NCBI RefSeq assembly: GCF_001456355.1
Contig: NZ_CP010271.1
Location: forward strand, 3,906,001-3,970,000
Source of the DNA: Mycobacteroides saopaulense
GTDB taxonomy: Bacteria > Actinomycetota > Actinomycetes > Mycobacteriales > Mycobacteriaceae
DNA: 64,000 bases
Direction: 5' to 3'
Shown: positions 36,212-44,225 of the stretch, piece after piece
Position numbering within the stretch: position 1 is the stretch's first letter
Layout of the letters: the number at the start of each line of letters is the position of its first letter
Notes under the pieces: model-generated
The model's database searches: none
What the model was told of the DNA's origin: nothing
The model's input: only the letters and a program-made list of their open reading frames with translations
Program-made: the position numbers and the translations under genes

Positions 36212-37858
36212 TCAGGCTCCCGTGTTGACGTGCTTGGTGTTCACCAGGTCCACCTTCTCGGTTTCCGAGACCTCCTTGGCCCAGCGGTAGTCCGCCTTGC
36301 CCGCCGGGTTGCGCTTGACCGAGTCCACGATCCAGACGCTGCGCGGCACCTTGTATCCGGCAATCTCCTTGCGCGCGTGGGTATCCAGATCTTCGAAGGT
36401 CAGCTCCACGCCCTCACGCACCGCGATCACCGCGCCCACGTGCTGACCCCACTTCTCGTCGGGCACGCCGACGACCACCGCGTCGAACACCGCGGGGTGA
36501 CCCTTCAGGACGCTCTCGACCTCTTCGGGGAACACCTTCTCGCCGCCGGTGTTGATCGACACCGATCCGCGTCCGAGCATCGTCACGGTGCCGTCGGCTT
36601 CGACGGTCGCCCAGTCACCCGGGATGGCGTACCGCACGCCGTTGAACGTCTTGAACGTCTCGGCGGTCTTCTTCTCGTCCTTGAAGTACCCGACCGGGAT
36701 GTGACCGCTCTTGGCGATGAGGCCGCGCACCCCCGAGCCGGGCTGGATCGGGTTGCCTGCCTCATCGAGAACCGTTGTGGTGGAACTGATCTTGACCGTC
36801 GGGCCACCGGGGTGCATCTGCCCCTTCGTGACGGTGGACAGCCCGCCGGTACCGGTTTCGGATGCTCCGATGGCATCGGTGATCACCCGGTTGGGCAGCA
36901 GCTCAAGGTAGCGCTCCTTGACAGTCTGGGAGAACAGCGCCGCGCTACTGGCCAACACCCACAACGAGGACAGATCGCGAGCGCGGCCCGTCTCGGTGTC
37001 CAGCGCGTCGATCAGTGGCCGGCCGATGGCGTCCCCGGCGAAGAAGAGCATGTTGATCTTGTGCTTCTCGATGAGTTCCCACACCTCTTCGGGGTTGAAC
37101 TCGGGCGCGAGCACCGTGGTGCGCCCCTGGAACAGGGCCATAAAGGTCGCGGCCTGGGTGGCGCCGTGGATCATCGGCGGGATCGGGAAACCAACAAAGG
37201 GATCAGCACGGGCGCCATCTTTCGCCAGGTCCCACTCGCCCTCGATGTACTCGCCGGTGACATAGTTGATGCCGCCGAACAATGAGCGGTAGATGTCCTC
37301 GTGCCGCCACATCACACCCTTGGGGAAGCCGGTGGTGCCACCGGTGTAGATCAGGAAGATGTCATCGGGGCTGCGCTCTTCGAAGTCACGCTCCGGCGAT
37401 CCCTGCGCGAGAGCGTCCTCGAAGGTGATTCCGCCGTACGACGAGTAGTCAAGATCCGTCCCGTCTTCGACGACGATCGCGGTCTTGACGTTCGGCGTGC
37501 TCGGCAGCACGTTGGCGACCTTGTCGCTGTACCGGCGCTCGTGCACCAGCGCCGCCATATCGGAGTTCTCGAAGAGGTAGTGCAGCTCGGCTTCGACGTA
37601 GCGGTAGTTCACGTTGACCGAGATGGCACGGATCTTGACGATGGCCGTCAGCGCGACGACGATCTCGATGCCGTTGCGGCAGTACAGGCCCACCTTGTCA
37701 CCGGGGCCCACACCCTGGCTCTGCAGATAGTGCCCCAGCCGGTTTGACTGCTCCTCAAGCTCTGCGTATGTCAGCTTTCGGTCACCGGAAATGATGGCAA
37801 CACGATCGGGCATAGTGTCGATTGCATGCTCAATGAGGTCGGCAATGTTAAGGGCCAT
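36212..37858 (-). CDS. fadD19: Steroid-CoA ligase FadD19
   Basis: The 548-residue ANL enzyme makes the CoA thioester of 3-oxo-cholest-4-en-26-oate and related C5 side-chain acids. It has FLIYTGGTTGFPKGVMW, SASETGTGG-like acceptor region, and the C-terminal PAGKADYRWAKE with the catalytic Lys. I chose ATG 37858 because it gives exactly the 548 residues of Rv3515c; an ATG two codons earlier (37864) is also possible. The KstR operator ends 4 to 10 bp upstream of these starts, so the transcript leader must be very short or absent. Confidence 0.94.
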   Translation of the reverse strand: MALNIADLIEHAIDTMPDRVAIISGDRKLTYAELEEQSNRLGHYLQSQGVGPGDKVGLYCRNGIEIVVALTAIVKIRAISVNVNYRYVEAELHYLFENSDMAALVHERRYSDKVANVLPSTPNVKTAIVVEDGTDLDYSSYGGITFEDALAQGSPERDFEERSPDDIFLIYTGGTTGFPKGVMWRHEDIYRSLFGGINYVTGEYIEGEWDLAKDGARADPFVGFPIPPMIHGATQAATFMALFQGRTTVLAPEFNPEEVWELIEKHKINMLFFAGDAIGRPLIDALDTETGRARDLSSLWVLASSAALFSQTVKERYLELLPNRVITDAIGASETGTGGLSTVTKGQMHPGGPTVKISSTTTVLDEAGNPIQPGSGVRGLIAKSGHIPVGYFKDEKKTAETFKTFNGVRYAIPGDWATVEADGTVTMLGRGSVSINTGGEKVFPEEVESVLKGHPAVFDAVVVGVPDEKWGQHVGAVIAVREGVELTFEDLDTHARKEIAGYKVPRSVWIVDSVKRNPAGKADYRWAKEVSETEKVDLVNTKHVNTGA

Positions 37859-37868
37859 GTCCATAAAT

Positions 37869-37882
37869 TAGAACGTGTTACA
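37869..37882. promoter_or_regulatory. KstR operator shared by fadD19 and echA19
   Basis: TAGAACGTGTTACA matches the KstR consensus exactly. It sits between fadD19 (start 37858 or 37864, minus strand) and echA19 (start 37918, plus strand), and lies only a few bases from the fadD19 start. The same 14 bp occurs at 31068. Confidence 0.87.
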
Positions 37883-37917
37883 TTTTTAGACAAGCCCCGG
37901 CATCTTGGAGGACCTCA

Positions 37918-38760
37918 ATGACCGAAGCTGACGCTCTTCGCGCAAGCGGCTCATCGCACACCGTGACCGAACAGGACGCCCCGCACGCCCTGGTGGAACT
38001 CCGCGATCACGTCCTCATCGTGACGATGAACCGTCCGCACGCGCGCAACGCCCTCTCCGGAGAAATGCTGGAGATCATGACGCAGGCCTGGGACCGCGTC
38101 GACAACGATCCCGAGGTCCGGGTCTGCATCCTGACCGGTGCGGGCGGGTACTTCTGCGCCGGCGCCGACCTCAAGGCCATGAACAAGCGCGCCCCGGGCG
38201 ACCAGTTCTCCGACGGCAGCTACGACCCTTCGGTCATCCCCGGTCTGCTCAAGGGCCGCCGCCTGACCAAGCCGTTGATCGCCGCGGTCGAAGGTCCCGC
38301 CATCGCCGGTGGTACCGAGATCCTGCAGGCCACCGATATCCGGGTCGCGGGTGAGAGCGCCAAGTTCGGTGTCTCCGAGGTGAAGTGGAGCCTGTATCCG
38401 ATGGGCGGATCGGCCGTGCGCCTTCCCCGCCAGATCCCCTACACGGTCGCCTGCGACATCCTGCTCACCGGACGGCACCTCAAGGCCCCCGAGGCCAAGG
38501 AAATCGGACTCATCGGGCACGTCGTGCCCGATGGTCAGGCGCTGGAGAAGGCGCTGGAACTGGCGAACCTGATCGCCAACAACGGTCCGCTGGCCGTGCA
38601 GGCAGTCCTCAAGACCATCCGCGATTCGGAAGGCCTGCACGAGAACGAGGCCTTCAAGGCCGACACCAAGGTCGGCATCGGCGTCTTCACCAGTAACGAC
38701 GCCAAGGAGGGCCCACGCGCCTTCGCCGAGAAGCGCGCCCCCAACTTCACCGGTACCTAG
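37918..38760 (+). CDS. echA19: Enoyl-CoA hydratase EchA19
   Basis: The 280-residue crotonase-fold protein hydrates steroid side-chain enoyl-CoA in cholesterol beta-oxidation. The oxyanion-hole motif [15 protein letters not shown] and the conserved [10 protein letters not shown] and [13 protein letters not shown] segments are clear. The start is preceded by GGAGG 9 nt away. It matches Rv3516 by sequence type and position next to fadD19. The KstR site at 37869 controls it. Confidence 0.93.
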   Translation: MTEADALRASGSSHTVTEQDAPHALVELRDHVLIVTMNRPHARNALSGEMLEIMTQAWDRVDNDPEVRVCILTGAGGYFCAGADLKAMNKRAPGDQFSDGSYDPSVIPGLLKGRRLTKPLIAAVEGPAIAGGTEILQATDIRVAGESAKFGVSEVKWSLYPMGGSAVRLPRQIPYTVACDILLTGRHLKAPEAKEIGLIGHVVPDGQALEKALELANLIANNGPLAVQAVLKTIRDSEGLHENEAFKADTKVGIGVFTSNDAKEGPRAFAEKRAPNFTGT

Positions 38761-38784
38761 ACCAGCCCGCATAGTGTGGGCGGC

Positions 38785-39411
38785 GTGACGCCCATGTTCC
38801 CGCTGCAGTCGGTATTGCTGCCGGGTGAGCCCCTGCCGCTGCGCATCTTCGAGCCGCGCTATGTCGCACTGGTGCGCGATGTGATGGCCGCCGACCGCAC
38901 CTTCGGTGTGGTGCTGATCGCCCGTGGCAGGGAGGTGGGTGGCGGAGACGTCCGCCACGATGTGGGGACCGCCGCTCGTGTCCTGGACTGCGAGTCTCTC
39001 GGCGCGGATCGCTTCGCGGTGCGCTGTGAAGGTGCACATCGAATCCGCATCACCGCGTGGCTCGACGACGATCCGTATCCGCGTGCCGAGATCGAGCCAT
39101 GGCCCGATGAACCCGATGATCGGGTGCTGCCGTTGAGCGCACTCAACGAGACGCAGGCGCGCATCGAGAATCTGCTGCGACGGGTCGCGACTGCGCAACA
39201 GGTCCGACTCCCCCGCCGATGGTCGATCGCCACCGGTCTACCGAGCGGCGCCGAAAAACGGCTGTACACGTTGGCATCTCGGGTTCCGATGGGTCAGGCC
39301 GATCGCTACGCCGTGCTGTCGGCGCCCACGTTGGAAACCCGGGTCAACGCACTGAACGAAGCCCTCGACACCGTCGAGGCGATGCTCGATTTCCGGGAGT
39401 CCGAGCGTTAG
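38785..39411 (+). CDS. LON substrate-binding (N-terminal) domain protein
   Basis: The protein is a lone Lon-protease N-terminal substrate-binding domain: MFPLQSVLLPGEPLPLRIFE followed by PRYVALVRD, and later EPWPDEPD and a C-terminal helical half. No ATPase or protease part is present. I chose the GTG at 38785 (VTPMFPLQ); an upstream GTG at 38776 or ATG at 38794 are alternatives. It follows echA19 by 24 bp, so it is probably co-transcribed with it. Its role there is unknown. Confidence 0.78.
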   Translation: MTPMFPLQSVLLPGEPLPLRIFEPRYVALVRDVMAADRTFGVVLIARGREVGGGDVRHDVGTAARVLDCESLGADRFAVRCEGAHRIRITAWLDDDPYPRAEIEPWPDEPDDRVLPLSALNETQARIENLLRRVATAQQVRLPRRWSIATGLPSGAEKRLYTLASRVPMGQADRYAVLSAPTLETRVNALNEALDTVEAMLDFRESER

Positions 39412-40439
39412 GTCAGCGCCGAGAGCTGCTTGACGTGCTCGACGCTGCGGCAACCGACCACCAGCATGGTGACCCCGGCGGCCTCCCACACCTTGATCTG
39501 TTCGCGCACCTCGGCCTCGGTACCCACGATGGTGGTGTCGAGCACCAACTCGTCCGGAATCGCTTCGGCTGCTTTGTCCTTGCGATTAGTGCGGAACAAC
39601 TCGGTGACCTCGTCGACCACCTCGCCGTAGCCCATCCGCCGATACACCTCGGCGTGGAAGTTCAGCTCGACAGCACCCATACCGCCGATGTACAAGGCGG
39701 AGAACGGCTTCAGCTGATCGAGTACGGAACGGCGATCCTCGGTCACGATCACCTGCGCGGTGGCGGCGATCTCGAAATCCTCGCGCGTGCGCCGCGCGCC
39801 GGGGCGCGAGAACCCCTCGTCGAGCCATTCGTTGTACATGTCCGCAAGCCGCGGCGCGTAGAACATGGGCAGCCAGCCGTCGGCGATCTCCGCCGTCAGA
39901 GCTACGTTCTTGGGCCCCTCGGCACCGAGAAAGATGGGGATGTCCGCGCGCAGCGGGTGCACGATCGGCTTGAGCGGCTTGCCCAGACCGGTGGCCTTGT
40001 CGCTGGTCAGCGGCAGCGGGTAGTGCGGGCCGGCACTGCGCACCGGTGCCTCACGGGCCAGCACCTGCCTGATGATGTCGATGTACTCACGGGTGCGGGC
40101 CAGCGGCTTGGGGAACGGCTGCCCGTACCAGCCCTCGACGACCTGGGGACCCGAGACGCCCAAACCCAGGATGTGGCGGCCGCCGGACAGGTGATCCAGC
40201 GTCAGCGCCGCCATGGCGCACGCCGTCGGGGTCCGCGCCGAAAGCTGAATAACCGAGGTGCCCAGACGAATCCGGCTGGTGTCCGACCCCCACCAGGCCA
40301 GCGGCGTGTACGCATCCGAACCCCAGGCCTCGGCGGTGAAGACGGCGTCGAAGCCGCCTTCTTCGGCGGCGGCCACCAGTTCACCCGCGTTGTCCGGCGG
40401 TGACGCCGACCAGTACCCCAGCTGCAATCCGAATTTCAT
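39408..40439 (-). CDS. F420-dependent LLM oxidoreductase, Rv3520c-like
   Basis: The 343-residue luciferase-like protein has GYWSASPPDNAGELVAAAEE, RIRLGTSVIQLSARTP and LDHLSGGRHILGLGVSGPQ, the pattern of F420-dependent oxidoreductases in mycobacteria. It is the counterpart of Rv3520c in the sterol cluster. Its start lies 55 bp from a KstR operator (40494), which it shares with the DUF35 gene. Its stop is interlocked with the LON-domain gene stop in TTAG (39408-39411). It may reduce or oxidise a steroid intermediate; the substrate is unknown. Confidence 0.87.
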   Translation of the reverse strand: MKFGLQLGYWSASPPDNAGELVAAAEEGGFDAVFTAEAWGSDAYTPLAWWGSDTSRIRLGTSVIQLSARTPTACAMAALTLDHLSGGRHILGLGVSGPQVVEGWYGQPFPKPLARTREYIDIIRQVLAREAPVRSAGPHYPLPLTSDKATGLGKPLKPIVHPLRADIPIFLGAEGPKNVALTAEIADGWLPMFYAPRLADMYNEWLDEGFSRPGARRTREDFEIAATAQVIVTEDRRSVLDQLKPFSALYIGGMGAVELNFHAEVYRRMGYGEVVDEVTELFRTNRKDKAAEAIPDELVLDTTIVGTEAEVREQIKVWEAAGVTMLVVGCRSVEHVKQLSALT

Positions 40440-40493
40440 GGCCCGACTTTAACCGGCCGGATATGCCATGACCACCGCCCTTGCGAAAAAAAC

Positions 40494-40507
40494 TAGAACT
40501 TGTTCTA
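40494..40507. promoter_or_regulatory. KstR operator shared by the F420 oxidoreductase and the DUF35-ltp4-ltp3 operon
   Basis: TAGAACTTGTTCTA matches the KstR consensus at all fixed bases and is palindromic except for its central TT. It lies in the 77-bp divergent gap, 10 bp from the GTG of the DUF35 gene and 55 bp from the start of the minus-strand oxidoreductase gene. Confidence 0.88.
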
Positions 40508-40516
40508 CTCGGAGGT

Positions 40517-41500
40517 GTGACAGCCACCCAAAGCAGCACAACCGGGCCTTTGCCGCTTCTGACGGCACCCCTCGAACTGTCTTTTGATTACACCCGTTCG
40601 GTCGGCCCCACCCTGTCGAAGTTCTTCACCGCCCTGCGGGATCGGCAGATCGTCGGCACGCGCGGCAGCGACGGCACGGTGTACGTGCCTGCCGCCGAAT
40701 ACGACCCGGTGACCTACGAACCGTTGACCGACGTGGTCCCGGTCTCGAGCGTGGGCACCGTCGAGTCGTGGTCGTGGCAGCCTCAGCCGCTCGAAGGACA
40801 ACCGCTGGCCAAACCGTTCGCGTGGGCGCTGATCAAGCTCGACGGCGCCGACGCCGCGCTGCTGCACGCGGTCGACGCCGGAGAAGCCAGCGCCATCGAA
40901 ACCGGCGCACGGGTTCATGTGGTCTGGGCTGACGAGACCGTCGGCGCGATCACGGATATCGCCTACTTCGCACTCGGAGACAAGCCGCAAGCCACCCCCG
41001 CGCCCGCCCCGGATCAGGAGCCGGTGACCATGCAGGTGGCGCCGAGCCGGCTCGAAGTTCAGCACATCACCTCTCCCGAGGAGAGCGCCTATCTGCGGGC
41101 GCTGGCCGAGGGCAAGCTACTCGGCGGCCGCACCGGCGCGGGTGGGCGGGTGTACTTCCCGGCCCGCGGCGCCGACCCGCTGACCGGTGAACCGACCTCC
41201 GACCTGGTCGAGGTCTCCGACAAGGGCGTGGTGACCACCTTCGCCATCATCAACATCCCCTTCCCCGGACAGCGCATCAAGCCACCGTATGTCGCGGCGT
41301 ATGTGCTGCTCGACGGCGCGGATATCCCGTTCTTGCACCTGGTCTACGACATCGACCCGGCGGATGTCCGCATGGGCATGCGGGTTGAGGCCGTATGGAA
41401 ACCCAAGGACGAGTGGGGATACGGGATCGACAACATCCAGTACTTCCGACCGACCGGTGAGCCCGACGCCGAATACGAGACCTACAAGGACCGAATCTGA
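40517..41500 (+). CDS. Tandem DUF35/OB-fold protein (Rv3521-like)
   Basis: The 327-residue protein has two consecutive DUF35-like units: one with RDRQIVGTRGSDGTVYVPA then VSSVGTVESWSW (about 35-160), and one with AEGKLLGGRTGAGGRVYFPA then VSDKGVVTTFAIIN (about 190-310). DUF35 proteins partner with thiolase-like lipid-transfer proteins, as ChsH2 does with Ltp2. It precedes ltp4, with TGATG overlap at 41500. The GTG start is preceded by GGAGG only 1 nt away, which is too close for a normal Shine-Dalgarno. Its likely role is to hold acyl-CoA for Ltp4/Ltp3. Confidence 0.85.
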   Translation: MTATQSSTTGPLPLLTAPLELSFDYTRSVGPTLSKFFTALRDRQIVGTRGSDGTVYVPAAEYDPVTYEPLTDVVPVSSVGTVESWSWQPQPLEGQPLAKPFAWALIKLDGADAALLHAVDAGEASAIETGARVHVVWADETVGAITDIAYFALGDKPQATPAPAPDQEPVTMQVAPSRLEVQHITSPEESAYLRALAEGKLLGGRTGAGGRVYFPARGADPLTGEPTSDLVEVSDKGVVTTFAIINIPFPGQRIKPPYVAAYVLLDGADIPFLHLVYDIDPADVRMGMRVEAVWKPKDEWGYGIDNIQYFRPTGEPDAEYETYKDRI

Positions 41501-42567
41501 TGAGTTCAGTCGCCCCCTCGGTAGCCATTGTGGGCTTCGCCCACTCCCCGCACGTGCGCAGCACGCAGGGCACCACCAACGGTGTCGAGATGCTGGTGCC
41601 CTGCTTCCGCCAGATCTACAGCGACCTGGGAATCACCAAGTCCGACATCGGTTTCTGGTGCTCCGGCTCCTCGGACTATCTGGCCGGACGCGCCTTCTCA
41701 TTCATCTCGGCGATCGACTCGATCGGTGCGGTCCCGCCGATCAACGAGTCTCACGTGGAAATGGATGCCGCGTGGGCGCTGTACGAGGCCTATATCAAGA
41801 TTCTGACCGGCCAGGTCGAGACCGCGCTGGTCTACGGATTCGGCAAGTCCTCCGCCGGAACGCTCCGCAGAGTTCTTGCCCTCCAGACAGATCCGTATAC
41901 GGTCGCGCCGCTGTGGCCTGACTCCGTGTCGATGGCCGCGTTGCAGGCACGAGCGGGCCTGGATGCGGGCAAGTGGACCAAGGAACAGATGGCACAGGTT
42001 GCCCTGGATGCCTTCGGCCGCGCCGAGCGTGTCGACACCGAGGCACCCGCATCGAGCGTCGAGGAGCTGCTGGCCCGGGAGTACGTCGCCGATCCCCTGC
42101 ACAAGCACGACATCGCACCGATCTCCGATGGCGCCTCCATCATGGTGCTGGCCTCGGCCGACCGCGCTCGTGAGCTGCGCGAGAACCCAGCCTGGATCAC
42201 CGGTTTCGAGCATCGCATCGAGACTCCGATCCTCGGCGCCCGCGACCTCACCGTCTCGCCGTCCACGGCCGCATCGGCAGCCGCTGCGACCGGCGGTGAT
42301 ACCGGCTCGATCGAGGTGGCCGAGCTGTACGCCCCCTTCAGTCACCAGCAGCTGATCCTCGCAGAGGCCATCGGGCTCAAGGACTCCACCACCATCAACC
42401 CGTCGGGTGGCGCGCTGACGGCCAACCCGATGTTCTCGGCTGGGCTGGAGCGTATCGGCTTTGCCGCACAACATATCTGGAACGGTTCGGCGGGAAGGGT
42501 GCTGGCTCACGCAACCAGCGGACCCGTGCTGCAGCAGAACCTCGTCGCGGTGCTGGAGGGCAAATAG
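41500..42567 (+). CDS. ltp4: Thiolase-like lipid-transfer protein Ltp4
   Basis: The 355-residue protein belongs to the SCP-x/thiolase group; it lacks a normal thiolase domain arrangement of catalytic cysteines but has the C-terminal SGGALTANPMFSAGLERIGFA region and HKHDIAPISDGASIMVL. It matches Rv3522. With Ltp3 and the DUF35 protein it is expected to form a retro-aldolase that cleaves a sterol side-chain acyl-CoA. The start overlaps the DUF35 stop (TGATG). Confidence 0.9.
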   Translation: MSSVAPSVAIVGFAHSPHVRSTQGTTNGVEMLVPCFRQIYSDLGITKSDIGFWCSGSSDYLAGRAFSFISAIDSIGAVPPINESHVEMDAAWALYEAYIKILTGQVETALVYGFGKSSAGTLRRVLALQTDPYTVAPLWPDSVSMAALQARAGLDAGKWTKEQMAQVALDAFGRAERVDTEAPASSVEELLAREYVADPLHKHDIAPISDGASIMVLASADRARELRENPAWITGFEHRIETPILGARDLTVSPSTAASAAAATGGDTGSIEVAELYAPFSHQQLILAEAIGLKDSTTINPSGGALTANPMFSAGLERIGFAAQHIWNGSAGRVLAHATSGPVLQQNLVAVLEGK

Positions 42568-42569
42568 AT

Positions 42570-43760
42570 ATGGGTGCATCGAAGAACCTAGCTGCCGTCA
42601 TCGGCACCGGGCAGACCAAGTACGTCGCCAAGCGTCAGGACGTCTCCATGAACGGCCTGGTGCGCGAGGCGATCGACCGCGCCATGACCGATGCGGGCGT
42701 CGGATGGGACGACATCGACGCCGTCGTCGTGGGTAAGGCCCCCGACTTCTTCGAGGGCGTCATGATGCCGGAGCTGTTCATGGCGGACGCGATCGGCGCG
42801 ACCGGCAAGCCGATGATCCGGGTGCACACCGCGGGATCGGTCGGCGGATCGACCGGAGTGGTGGCCGCCAGCCTGGTGCAGTCGGGCAAGTACCGCAGGG
42901 TGCTCGCGCTGGCGTGGGAGAAGCAGTCAGAGTCGAATGCCATGTGGGCATTGTCGATTCCCGTTCCGTTCTCGGTGCCCGTGGGTGCCGGTGCCGGCGG
43001 CTACTTCGCACCGCATGTGCGCGCCTATATCGAGCGCTCCAAGGCGCCGCTGGACACCGGCGCCATCGTCGCGGTCAAGGACCGGCTCAACGCCGCCAAG
43101 AACCCACTGGCTCACCTACATCAACCCGATATCACCGTCGAGAAGGTGATGGCGTCCCCGATGCTGTGGGATCCGATCAGGTTCGACGAGACCTGTCCGT
43201 CTTCGGACGGCGCCTGCGCGATCGTCGTGGGAGACGAGGAAACCGCGGACGCCCGTGTGGCCAGCGGTCACACGGTGGCGTGGGTACATGCCACTGCGTT
43301 GCGCACCGAGCCGCTCGACTACACCGGGCGTGATCGGGTGAACCCGCAGGCCGGGCGGGATGCCGCTGCTGCCCTGTGGAAAGACGCCGGCATCACCAGC
43401 CCGATCGACGAGATCGACGCAGCCGAGATCTACGTGCCGTTCTCGTGGTTCGAACCGATGTGGTTGGAGAATCTGGGATTCGCGGCCGAGGGTGAGGGCT
43501 GGAAGCTGACTCAGGCCGGTGAGACCGCGATCGGCGGCAAGATCCCCGTCAACGCTTCCGGCGGCGTGCTCTCGTCGAATCCGATTGGTGCCTCTGGCCT
43601 TATCCGTTTCGCCGAGGCCGCCATCCAGGTGATGGGCAAGGGCGGCGATCACCAGGTGCCCGGCGCCAAGAAGGCGCTGGGTCACGCCTATGGCGGTGGC
43701 TCGCAGTACTACTCGATGTGGGTCGTCGGGGCCGACAAGCCCGCGGGGAAGGGACAGTAA
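42570..43760 (+). CDS. ltp3: Thiolase-like lipid-transfer protein Ltp3
   Basis: The 396-residue thiolase-superfamily protein has IGTGQTKYVAKRQDVSMNGL-type N-terminus, HTAGSVGGSTGVVAASLVQSG and the C-terminal NASGGVLSSNPIGASGLIRFAE. It matches Rv3523. It follows ltp4 after 2 bp. The pair would act with DUF35 proteins in sterol side-chain aldol cleavage or thiolysis. Individual activities are not settled. Confidence 0.9.
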   Translation: MGASKNLAAVIGTGQTKYVAKRQDVSMNGLVREAIDRAMTDAGVGWDDIDAVVVGKAPDFFEGVMMPELFMADAIGATGKPMIRVHTAGSVGGSTGVVAASLVQSGKYRRVLALAWEKQSESNAMWALSIPVPFSVPVGAGAGGYFAPHVRAYIERSKAPLDTGAIVAVKDRLNAAKNPLAHLHQPDITVEKVMASPMLWDPIRFDETCPSSDGACAIVVGDEETADARVASGHTVAWVHATALRTEPLDYTGRDRVNPQAGRDAAAALWKDAGITSPIDEIDAAEIYVPFSWFEPMWLENLGFAAEGEGWKLTQAGETAIGGKIPVNASGGVLSSNPIGASGLIRFAEAAIQVMGKGGDHQVPGAKKALGHAYGGGSQYYSMWVVGADKPAGKGQ

Positions 43761-43762
43761 GC

Positions 43763-44164
43763 ATGAGCCTGGCAGATGAGGCGGGCAAGCGCTCCCGCGC
43801 AGCCGTCGAGGCCCGCGACAAGCAGGCATGGGTCGACAACTTCGCCGAGGACGGCGTCGTGCAGGATCCGGTGGGTCCGTCGCCGTTCAATCCCGACGGA
43901 CAGGGGCATCGCGGCAAGGAGGCCATCGCGGCCTTCTGGGACAACATCATTGCCCCCACCGAGAAGTTGGACTTCATCTTCGACGCCACCTACGACTGCG
44001 GCACGCATCAGGCCAATGTGGGCCGGATCGTGACGACCATGAACGGCTATCAGATGACGGCGGAGGGTGTGTTCACCTACGAGGCCGATGCTGACGGCAA
44101 GCTCGTGGTGCTTCGCGCCTACTGGGAATTCGACAAGGTCGCCGGGACCGCGAAGAAGATCTAG
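43763..44164 (+). CDS. NTF2-like (ketosteroid isomerase-type) protein
   Basis: The 133-residue protein has the SnoaL/NTF2 fold: AGKRSRAAVEARDKQAWVDNF, EDGVVQDPVGPSPFNP, GKEAIAAFWDNI and VVLRAYWEFDKV. The Asp-Pro-Val pocket residues suit a steroid delta-isomerase or similar lyase. It starts 2 bp after ltp3, and a strong bidirectional terminator follows 15 bp after its stop. Its place at the end of the ltp operon suggests a steroid role, for example delta5-3-ketosteroid isomerisation; this is inference. Confidence 0.83.
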   Translation: MSLADEAGKRSRAAVEARDKQAWVDNFAEDGVVQDPVGPSPFNPDGQGHRGKEAIAAFWDNIIAPTEKLDFIFDATYDCGTHQANVGRIVTTMNGYQMTAEGVFTYEADADGKLVVLRAYWEFDKVAGTAKKI

Positions 44165-44179
44165 CTAGACCGAACCAAA

Positions 44180-44217
44180 CATAAAGCCCCCGCGCTCTAG
44201 GCGTCGGGGGCTTTATG
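44180..44217. terminator. Bidirectional intrinsic terminator
   Basis: CATAAAGCCCCCG (44180-44192) and CGGGGGCTTTATG (44205-44217) form a perfect 13-bp stem around a 12-nt loop. A T-tract lies on one side and an A-tract on the other, so it can end both the ltp3/NTF2 transcript and the convergent fprA transcript. Confidence 0.92.
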
Positions 44218-44225
44218 TCTTCGCG

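Noticed and set aside
35036..37285. A 749-codon plus-strand open frame
   Set aside because: It lies antisense to the nitronate monooxygenase-like gene and fadD19, both of which have clear family motifs; the long frame is a codon-bias shadow.
37951..39198. A 415-codon minus-strand open frame
   Set aside because: It is antisense to echA19 and the LON-domain gene and has no recognisable motif.
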